Positions 6,378 to 10,836 of a stretch of 10,836 nt of DNA are shown here, one piece after another (position 1 is the stretch's first letter; every line of letters begins with the position of its first letter). The notes under the pieces are model-generated. The model searched no databases, had not been told where the DNA came from, and saw only the letters and a list, made by a program, of their open reading frames with translations. The position numbers and the translations under genes were made by a program. The stretch is from Alphaproteobacteria bacterium UBA3612. GTDB taxonomy: Bacteria > Pseudomonadota > Alphaproteobacteria > Sphingomonadales > Sphingomonadaceae. Where the stretch lies: the NCBI GenBank assembly GCA_002375465.1, contig DFLT01000018.1, forward strand, positions 2,599-13,434. Direction: 5' to 3'.

Positions 6378-7232
6378 TCAGGCTGGAGAGGGGTGGGCGG
6401 ACTCCGAGGCGAGCAGATCGAACTCCACCGCGTCGTGGGCGCAAAAGATTCGCACGTCGCCGGCGTGATCGAGCGACAACCGCCGCAGCCGGTTCTGGTT
6501 GGTCAAACGGGCGGCGCGGTCGACTTCCATCATCCGCTGATAGCCTCGCAAGGCGGGCGTGCAGGAGTAATGTTCCGAGCCGATTTCGCCGCGGTAGAAA
6601 TACGCATCGGCGGCATGGAGCAACCACCCACCGGGCTCGCGGATCGCCACTCCAGCATGTCCCCAAGTGTGCCCGGCCAACGGAACAAGCAGAATGTCTG
6701 CAGGCAATCCGTCGAGATCGCGCACCGCATCGAAACCGAACCAGCTCTCCCCGCCGCCGAAGGGATAGAGGCGCCAGTCGTGCACCTGATCCCATTGCTG
6801 GGGCCTGTAGCGGCGCGTGCCGACAAAGGCGCCGCCTTGGCGAGCGTCGGCGACATCCTTCTCTCGAGACGTGACGTGCACCGTGGCATTTGGAAAGTCC
6901 TCGATGCCGCCGGCATGGTCGAAATCGAGATGGGTGATGATGATGTGGCGCACATCGGCCGGGTCAAAACCAAGCCCGCGCACCTGTGCGATGGCCGTCT
7001 CTTCCAAACGTAGCTGGATGTTGTTGAGTGTCAGGAAGAAGGGTGAAAGCCGCCTTGCCGGATGATCAACGTCGCGGGTGCCAAAGCCGGTGTCGACGAG
7101 AACAAGGCCCGCATCGGTTTCGATCAGCAGGCAGTGACACACGATCTGTCCGAAGACGCCGTCGCTCTTGCCGTCGAACAGCCGACCGCCCACCGGGCAA
7201 CATGTGCCGCAATTGAGATGGTGGATCTTCAT
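6378..7232 (-). CDS. Metallo-beta-lactamase-fold hydrolase, AHL-lactonase-like
   Basis: A 284-residue MBL-fold protein with a complete dinuclear metal site: THLDFDHAGG (His101, Asp103, Asp105, His106), the third His in GHTWGH (His188 or His192), the bridging Asp in ADAYFY (Asp209) and His266 in CAHD. The overall pattern, with DTGFGTRDVDHPARRLSPFF early and a lone HxDxDH, is that of the AttM/AiiA type of N-acyl homoserine lactone lactonases and related lactone or ester hydrolases. Quorum quenching is possible but not shown; in this neighbourhood a lactone or lipid-derived ester is an equal candidate. The start ATG 7232 overlaps the stop of a small ORF as ATGA, which argues for coupled translation; its own Shine-Dalgarno (GAGAG) is weak. 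A long open extension upstream in frame has no similarity. No signal peptide is visible. Confidence 0.88.
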   Translation of the reverse strand: MKIHHLNCGTCCPVGGRLFDGKSDGVFGQIVCHCLLIETDAGLVLVDTGFGTRDVDHPARRLSPFFLTLNNIQLRLEETAIAQVRGLGFDPADVRHIIITHLDFDHAGGIEDFPNATVHVTSREKDVADARQGGAFVGTRRYRPQQWDQVHDWRLYPFGGGESWFGFDAVRDLDGLPADILLVPLAGHTWGHAGVAIREPGGWLLHAADAYFYRGEIGSEHYSCTPALRGYQRMMEVDRAARLTNQNRLRRLSLDHAGDVRIFCAHDAVEFDLLASESAHPSPA

Positions 7233-7489
7233 CGCATCGACTCTCGCGAATTGTTCGACCGGAGCCGGTTGGCCGTGCGCGCAGTGAGGCCAGACTCTGC
7301 GCGAAGGTTCAAGAACCATGCGGCGCCAATCGCTGCAGCGGCCGCCGTAAGCGATAGGCCCGCGGGGGAGCGCAGCGCTGCGACCGCTCCAGAGAGGAAT
7401 CCGGCGGCGGGGATCGCGACGCCTCGCCGGGGGGACGGATCAGGATGGATGACGCGCCTCCACTTCCCGGAGGGCAAAACCAGCGGCAT
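7229..7489 (-). CDS. Small putative membrane protein, unrecognised
   Basis: An 86-codon ORF not recognised as a known family. Residues about 24-62 are alanine- and glycine-rich and hydrophobic (VAIPAAGFLSGAVAALRSPA, then GLSLTAAAAAIGAAWFLNL), enough for one or two membrane spans; the N-terminus is basic (SGKWRRVIHPDPSPRRG). Support for it being real: GC-rich third positions like its neighbours, a place inside the operon, and a stop that overlaps the MBL-fold start as ATGA. Against it: the best Shine-Dalgarno (AAGGAG near 7508) is spaced for an ATG at 7496 in another frame, which opens an 18-codon ORF (MTDAAGFALREVEARHPS), while ATG 7489 lies about 15 bases from it. Either the start is leaky, the short ORF is a leader peptide, or the gene has a frameshift near its 5' end. 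Confidence 0.45.
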   Translation of the reverse strand: MPLVLPSGKWRRVIHPDPSPRRGVAIPAAGFLSGAVAALRSPAGLSLTAAAAAIGAAWFLNLRAESGLTARTANRLRSNNSRESMR

Positions 7490-7543
7490 CGGTCATGTCC
7501 AATTCTCCTTTCCAGCGAAGGATGGCTCTTTGCCGCTTCCCGG

Positions 7544-8746
7544 CTACTCTGTTGGCTCGAGCTCGACTTTCAGCCAGCCGGGCTTGCGCTGATCGAAGGT
7601 TTCGTAGGCTTTCACCGCGTCGGTAAGCTCGTCGGTCTGGGTCAGCAGGCTGACCGGATCGATGACGCCCGCGCGGACCAGGTCCACAAGGTGCGGGATG
7701 TATTTGCGGTGATTGCAGTTGCCCATCTTGATTGTCAGGTTCTTGTTCATTGCCTGCCCGATGGGAAAAGTTTCCACGGTCGGCGGATAAACGCCGATGA
7801 TGGAGAGCGTGCCGGCCTTGGCAAGCGCCTCGACTGCCCATTTCAGAACCTGTGACGGCGCATCCCCGGGCGTAAAAGGGGGCTGGTCGGGGCCGTCAGG
7901 AGCAATTTTCTGCGCCTGTGCCTCGAACTTCTCGGCTTTTTTCGCATCGGCTGCGGGGCCATCATGCGGATGTTCGGCATCCACGCCCACCGCGTCGATT
8001 GCGCGATCGACACCAATGCCGCCGGTGAGCTCCACGATAGTCGTGACCGGATCTTCCTTCTCGAAGTTCACCACCTCGGCTCCTTGCCGCTTGGCGATGG
8101 CGAGCCGGTCTTCCTTGCTATCTACCGCGATCACGCGGGCGCCCATTAGAAGGGCCGAAGCGATCGCGAATTGCCCCACTGGGCCGCAACCGAAGACCGC
8201 GACGCTGTGGCCTTCCTCAATATCGGCGATGTCGGCGCCAAAATAGCCGGTCGGGAAAATATCGGAGATGAGGATCGCCTGTTCGTCACTGACCTCATCG
8301 GGCAATTTTACAAGGCCGATGTGGGCGTAGGGGATGCGCGCTTTTTCTGCCTGTAATCCGTCGAAGTCACCAGCCGCCTTGGGTCCACCGAAGAAGGCGG
8401 TGCCAGCGCGCTTGCCGCCGGGATTGGCATTGTCGCATTGTGCGTAATAGCCCTTGCGGCAGTAGGAGCAGGTGCCGCACGCAATGGTGGAGGGGATTAC
8501 TACCCGGTCCCCCGGTTCGAAGTTGCGCACCATGTCGCCGACCCGCTCCACGATCCCGACGCCCTCATGCCCAAGCACGATGCCTTCCCGCAAATCCGCA
8601 AAGGTACCCCGCACAAAGTGCAAGTCGGTGCCGCAAATAGCTGACGAAGTCAGCCTTACGATCGCGTCTGTCGGTTTCTGAATTTCGGGCTCGGAGACGT
8701 CTTCAACACGGATGTCGCCCACTCCGCGCCAAATCACCGCTTTCAT
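7544..8746 (-). CDS. Zinc-dependent alcohol dehydrogenase, FdhA-like
   Basis: A 400-residue medium-chain dehydrogenase. Catalytic zinc residues are visible as CGTD (Cys38) and GHE (His60, Glu61); the structural zinc lobe has Cys90, Cys93, Cys96 and Cys104. The Rossmann motif is VFGCGPVGQF (184-193) with Asp209 ending the second strand, which favours NAD+ over NADP+. SDIFPTGYFGAD fits the glutathione-independent formaldehyde dehydrogenase and threonine-dehydrogenase-like branch, so oxidation of a small aldehyde or alcohol is expected; the exact substrate is open. Residues about 256-298 form a hydrophilic, Ala/Asp/Lys/Pro-rich insertion before VLKWAVEALAKAGTL. The start ATG 8746 follows GGAGGAG at normal spacing; the frame open to 9022 runs into the IS3 element and is rejected. 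It is the first gene of the operon, with the promoter region directly upstream. Confidence 0.93.
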   Translation of the reverse strand: MKAVIWRGVGDIRVEDVSEPEIQKPTDAIVRLTSSAICGTDLHFVRGTFADLREGIVLGHEGVGIVERVGDMVRNFEPGDRVVIPSTIACGTCSYCRKGYYAQCDNANPGGKRAGTAFFGGPKAAGDFDGLQAEKARIPYAHIGLVKLPDEVSDEQAILISDIFPTGYFGADIADIEEGHSVAVFGCGPVGQFAIASALLMGARVIAVDSKEDRLAIAKRQGAEVVNFEKEDPVTTIVELTGGIGVDRAIDAVGVDAEHPHDGPAADAKKAEKFEAQAQKIAPDGPDQPPFTPGDAPSQVLKWAVEALAKAGTLSIIGVYPPTVETFPIGQAMNKNLTIKMGNCNHRKYIPHLVDLVRAGVIDPVSLLTQTDELTDAVKAYETFDQRKPGWLKVELEPTE

Positions 8747-8780
8747 TTTTGAATCTCCTCCAGATGAACTCTGCGAAGAA

Positions 8781-8804
8781 GACGCAATTGCTCTTGGTTG
8801 TTCC
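8781..8804 (-). promoter_or_regulatory. Candidate EcfG-type (general stress) promoter for the operon
   Basis: The minus strand reads GGGAAC at the -35 position (GGAAC at 8804-8800) and, 15 bases later, CGTC (8784-8781). EcfG-type sigma factors of Alphaproteobacteria use GGAAC with about 16-17 bases to CGTT; so the -35 is exact, while the -10 has 3 of 4 bases and the spacer is about one base short. It sits some 35 bp before the first start codon of a train of genes typical of general stress regulons. An alternative sigma-70-like promoter could lie in the AT-rich stretch at about 8808-8840 (TATTAT, TATATA). The call rests on pattern only. Confidence 0.4.
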
Positions 8805-8940
8805 CTTATATATTTTTTAGTTTCATAATAAATGTTATTGCAGAAACGCGATCTTAGCAGAGGTGGCGTTGCGGTGTAATCTATACTTGCAGCTTTGGGA
8901 AAAAACTTGGATTGGCGGAAAAGCAGGAGCGAACGGCCAC

Positions 8941-8966
8941 TGACCTGCCCCCGAAAAACTGGTCCA
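8941..8966 (+). repeat. IS3 left terminal inverted repeat
   Basis: It starts TGACCTGCCCC and ends GGTCCA, matching the right repeat at both its outer eleven and its inner bases, with one gap in between. It defines the left edge of the element and the right limit of the operon's own leader region. Confidence 0.8.
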
Positions 8967-9015
8967 GTTCGAGAGTTAGAGTTTCGGCTATTTAGATGCT
9001 CGAGAGGAGCGGAAG

Positions 9016-9294
9016 ATGGCACGAAAGACTTACAAGCCGGAACAGATTATAGGTATGCTTCGCGAAGCGGAGGTTCGTCTGGCGCAAGGCGAGCGGACTG
9101 GGGCGATCTGTCGTTCGCTGGGTATCTCGGAGCAGAGCTACTACCGCTGGCGGCGCGAATATGGTGGCCTGAAAGTGACACAGGCGAAGCGCATGAAGGA
9201 GCTGGAGAAGGAGAATCTTCGGCTTCGGAAAGCGGTGTCCAATCTGACTTTGGATGCGTTGATCCTGAAGGAAGTTGTCGAGGGAAAGTACTAA
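9016..9294 (+). CDS. IS3-family transposase OrfA (DNA-binding protein)
   Basis: A 92-residue OrfA. It begins MARKTYKPEQIIGMLREAEV, with the helix-turn-helix in GAICRSLGISEQSYYRWRRE, and ends in the leucine-zipper segment MKELEKENLRLRKAVSNLTL and ILKEVVEGKY. These are the marks of the IS407/IS2-like OrfA, which recognises the element ends and supplies the N-terminal half of the OrfAB transposase by -1 frameshifting. The Shine-Dalgarno AGGAG precedes ATG 9016. The reading frame is intact. Upstream it reads divergently from the dehydrogenase at 8746, so transcription from IS3 does not enter the operon in the sense direction. Confidence 0.92.
   Translation: MARKTYKPEQIIGMLREAEVRLAQGERTGAICRSLGISEQSYYRWRREYGGLKVTQAKRMKELEKENLRLRKAVSNLTLDALILKEVVEGKY
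9282..9288 (+). promoter_or_regulatory. Candidate -1 ribosomal frameshift site (GGGAAAG)
   Basis: In the orfA frame the bases split as G GGA AAG, the X XXY YYZ form of a slippery heptamer, two codons before the orfA stop (TAC then TAA). Slipping back by one base gives GGG AAA GTA and continues into the orfB frame with KVLSSPRRRAGVDH, where OrfB similarity begins. IS3-family elements make their OrfAB transposase this way. No measurement is available and a downstream stimulator was not modelled. Confidence 0.6.
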
Positions 9295-10204
9295 GCTCTC
9301 CGCGGCGCCGGGCTGGCGTCGACCATGCGTGTGCGGCGCTCGGCGTGTCCGAGCGCCGTGCCTGCCGGGTGGTCGGCCAGCATAGATCGACGCAGCGGAG
9401 GGCAGCAACTCCCAGGCAGGATGAGACACGCCTGACGGCAGAGATCGTCAGGCTGGCATCGCATTATGGCCGCTACGGTTATCGCCGGATCACAGCCCTC
9501 CGGGGCGGCTGGGCAGTGAACGTGAAGCGCGTTGAGCGCATCTGGCGGCTAGAGGGTCTGAAAAGCTTGCCCCGGCGAAGGCCGGGGTGCCGCAGAAGCA
9601 GCCAAAGCGCGGGCGGCTGTGGCTGAATGACGGATCGTGCATCCGGTTGCGCCCGCAATATCGCGGCCATGTCTGGAGCTATGACTTCGTCGCCGACCGG
9701 ACGCATGATGGCAAGGCACTCCGGATGCTGACGGTGATCGATGAGCATAGCCGCGAGTGCCTGGCGATCCATGTAGAGCGCCAGCTGAAAAGCGACGATG
9801 TGCTGGCCGTACTGACAGACCTGTTCGCGCGGCGCGGTCCACCAGTGCATATCAGGTCGGACAATGGTGCGGAGTTTACCGCGACTGCGGTACGAGAATG
9901 GCTGAGCCGCATCGGGGTGAAGACGTTGTTTATCGAACCCGGCAGCCCTTGGGAGAATGGATACAATGAATCGTTCAACCGTAAGTTGAGGGATGAGCTT
10001 CTAAATGGGGAAATCTTCTATACGCTGAAAGAAGCACAAATCCTCATCGGACGCTGGCGACAGCATTACAACACTCTCAGGCCGCACAGCTCGCTCAGCT
10101 ATCTTCCACCAGCACCAGAAGCGATCATGCCACGCCCTGCTGGCCTGCCCTACGCTACGCTCCGGTCAGCCCAGCAGGGCGGGCCACACCCCGCCGGACT
10201 CTAA
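9288..10204 (+). pseudogene. IS3-family transposase OrfB, split by a 23-bp insertion
   Basis: The first part (frame of GTA 9288) carries SSPRRRAGVDHACAALGVSE, GQHRSTQR and HYGRYGYRRITALRGGWAVN through ERIWRLEGLK, the HTH_21 region. At 9564 the expected KVPQKQPKRGRLWL is displaced by 23 extra bases. From 9587, in another frame, the integrase core follows: VWSYDFVADRT (first Asp), HIRSDNGAEF (second Asp) and GYNESFNRKLRDELLNGEIF (Glu), ending at 10204. So all DDE residues are present, but the N-terminal and catalytic parts are no longer one protein. ALRGGW is also about two residues shorter than the usual family sequence. A GTG at 9587 could in theory start a catalytic-only protein, but it has no clear ribosome-binding site. 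The copy is expected to be inactive on its own. Confidence 0.85.
9564..9586. repeat. REP-like palindrome inserted in IS3 orfB
   Basis: The 23 extra bases contain CCCCGGC-GAAG-GCCGGG(G): a perfect 7-bp stem (9570-9576 with 9581-9587) around a four-base loop. Removing 9564-9586 restores CTG AAA GTG CCG CAG, the family's LKVPQ, in frame. Short GC-rich palindromes of this kind are recalled as frequent extragenic repeats in sphingomonads and other Alphaproteobacteria; here one sits inside a coding frame. No direct repeat of more than one or two bases flanks it. Confidence 0.7.
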
Positions 10205-10212
10205 CCTAACCG

Positions 10213-10238
10213 GTGGACCACTCCAGTGGGGCAGGTCA
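10213..10238 (+). repeat. IS3 right terminal inverted repeat
   Basis: The complementary strand starts TGACCTGCCCC at 10238 and continues to GTCCAC. The outer eleven bases are identical with the left repeat at 8941, and the inner GGTCCA also matches with one gap. The next bases on the right already code for the IS5 motif VKTTESGG, so the element edge is sharp. Confidence 0.8.
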
Positions 10239-10695
10239 AGACCACCGAGAGCGGCGGTCCGAACGGTTATGACGCTGGCAAGAAGATGAAGGGCAGAAAA
10301 CGACACATCATCACCGATACGCAGGGGCTGCTGGTCGGAGCTATCGTGCATCCTGCTGACGCCCAGGACCGGGATGGTGCACCTGATGTTCTGGCTGCTA
10401 TCCGCCACAGCTTCCATGGCTGCGGCATGTGTTCGCGGACGGCGGCTATGCCGGTGACAAGCTGAGGGCTGCACTCTCCAACGCAGGAAAATGGACGATC
10501 CAGATCATCCGCAGGTCAGATCGTGTAAAAGGCTTTGAAGTGCTGCCGCGCCGCTGGGTCGTGGAGCGGACCTTCGCATGGCTGGGTCGCAACCGACGCC
10601 TCGCCAAAGACTTCGAACGGTCCATACAAAGCTCAACAGCCTGGCTCCTTCTCGCCTCCGTCCAGATGATCACTAGAAAAATCGCAAGCTGCTGA
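10239..10695 (+). pseudogene. IS5-family transposase, N-terminus missing and frameshifted
   Basis: Directly after the IS3 end the frame reads KTTESGGPNGYDAGKKMKGR and KRHIITDTQGLLVGAIVHPA, the middle of a DDE_Tnp_1 IS5 transposase; the N-terminal half with the first catalytic Asp (DSQSVK-like) is absent. After LAAIRHSF the frame is lost: the bases TTCCATGGCTGCGG need one more C (TTCCCATGGCTGCGG, giving FPWLRHVFADGG), a one-base deletion near 10413. From about 10429 the other frame continues VFADGGYAGDKLRAAL (second Asp), VLPRRWVVERTFAWLGRNRR (Glu) and ITRKIASC to the stop at 10693-10695. The IS5 right end probably lies near 10728, within the palindromic GAGTCAGACTC. Both lesions make the product non-functional. 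Confidence 0.88.
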
Positions 10696-10732
10696 CATCA
10701 TACCAAATAATCATGAGTCAGACTCTCAGGAA

Positions 10733-10792
10733 CACAGCAATCAGCGGCTCGGCGAACTCATGCCATGGAACTACGCCCCCGCCGTGAGCTGA
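10733..10792 (+). pseudogene. tnpC: C-terminal tail of an IS66 TnpC transposase
   Basis: The last 19 codons before TGA (10790-10792) read HSNQRLGELMPWNYAPAVS, the typical end of IS66 TnpC, which closes on a RLxELLPWN-type motif. Everything upstream has been replaced by the IS5 remnant. The stop lies 13 bp before the element's right terminus at 10805. The gene piece is on the plus strand, opposite to the IS66 remnant at 578-1529, so the two cannot be halves of one element cut by a simple insertion. Confidence 0.7.
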
Positions 10793-10798
10793 ACACAC

Positions 10799-10805
10799 CG
10801 CTTAC
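10799..10805 (+). repeat. IS66 right terminus (CGCTTAC)
   Basis: CGCTTAC is the reverse complement of the IS66 terminal GTAAGCG and follows the TnpC stop at the normal short distance, so it marks the right end of the truncated IS66 copy. It is 8 bases (GGCACATC) from the next GTAAGCG. Confidence 0.65.
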
Positions 10806-10813
10806 GGCACATC

Positions 10814-10836
10814 GTAAGCGTGGCCTGTAGGACGCA
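10814..10836 (+). mobile_element. Left end of a further IS66-type element, runs out of window
   Basis: GTAAGCGTGGCCTGTAGGAC faces rightwards out of the window. It resembles the left end of the decayed IS66 copy (minus strand from 1529) over about 20 bases, with one gap and few mismatches. Only 23 bases are visible, so the identity of the element and whether it is intact cannot be judged. Confidence 0.55.

Larger units (their letters stand above)
8941..10238 (+). mobile_element. IS3-family (IS407-type) insertion sequence, complete ends
   Basis: The element is about 1.3 kb, bounded by imperfect inverted repeats: TGACCTGCCCCCGAAAAACT followed by GGTCCA from 8941, and on the complementary strand from 10238 TGACCTGCCCCACTGGAGTG followed by GTCCA. 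It holds orfA (9016-9294) and orfB in the -1 frame with the DDE residues. OrfB is interrupted by a 23-bp palindromic insertion. No target duplication is seen: the four bases on the left are CCAC, those on the right AGAC. The right end directly abuts an IS5 transposase remnant, but no IS5 sequence is found on the left, so one side has been lost or rearranged after insertion. Confidence 0.88.

Noticed and set aside
8747..9022. Upstream extension of the zinc dehydrogenase frame
   Set aside because: It has no similarity, crosses the IS3 left end, and ATG 8746 has a good Shine-Dalgarno sequence directly before the family's usual N-terminus.
8895..9281. Plus-strand frame before the orfB similarity starts
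   Set aside because: It is only the open -1 frame across orfA; similarity to OrfB begins after the slippery site.
10242..10245. CCAC as a target duplication of the IS3 element (also CCAC at 8937-8940)
   Set aside because: The right-hand copy is three bases away from the repeat end, so it is not a direct flank; likely chance.
10799..10820. Simple Rho-independent terminator hairpin
   Set aside because: The stem of 7 with an 8-base loop lacks a U-tract, and both arms are IS66 termini next to a TnpC stop, which explains them better.
1..10836. CRISPR array, tRNA or rRNA genes
   Set aside because: No regularly spaced repeats and no tRNA- or rRNA-like segments were seen on either strand.

Overview
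The window looks like a chromosomal or plasmid accessory segment from an alphaproteobacterium, most likely a sphingomonad (Sphingomonadales). The pointers are high GC, a cytochrome P450 closest in recalled family traits to the Sphingomonas CYP152 peroxygenase, an IS complement (IS66, IS3 of IS407 type, IS5) common in that order, and a short palindrome of a type recalled from sphingomonad genomes. The taxonomic call is inference from protein character, not from a search.

Layout. (1) Positions 2-439, plus strand: the C-terminal end of a Crp/Fnr-type regulator that starts before the window. (2) 578-1529, minus strand: a decayed IS66 element with recognisable pieces of tnpA, tnpB and tnpC joined by internal deletions. 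(3) 1631-8746, minus strand: one compact gene train, read right to left: zinc alcohol/formaldehyde dehydrogenase, small putative membrane protein, metallo-beta-lactamase-fold hydrolase, short-chain dehydrogenase (SDR), DUF4336 protein, second SDR with a Tat-type signal, peroxiredoxin-like protein and CYP152-like peroxygenase. Apart from 109 bp before the Tat-SDR and about 50 bp after the dehydrogenase, gaps are 25 bp or less or are overlaps. (4) 8747-8940: the leader of this train, AT-rich, with a candidate general-stress (EcfG-type) promoter. (5) 8941-10836: nested insertion sequences. An IS3 element with both inverted repeats abuts an N-terminally truncated, frameshifted IS5 transposase, which abuts the last codons and right end of an IS66 element. 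Exactly 8 bp further on, a new IS66-type left end starts and runs out of the window.

How the genes may work together. The operon reads as a stress or detoxification module. The CYP152-like enzyme would hydroxylate fatty acids using hydrogen peroxide. The adjacent peroxiredoxin-like protein may control peroxide. Two SDRs and the zinc dehydrogenase could process alcohols and aldehydes, and the MBL-fold enzyme could open lactones or esters. The linkage, spacing and motifs are seen directly; the shared pathway and the stress regulation are inference.

The cargo train lies between IS66-derived ends of opposite orientation, so the whole block may have moved as, or been assembled by, IS66-type elements. 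No intact transposase gene pair remains in view: IS66 is deleted, the IS3 orfB is split by a 23-bp palindromic insertion, and IS5 has lost its N-terminus and one base.
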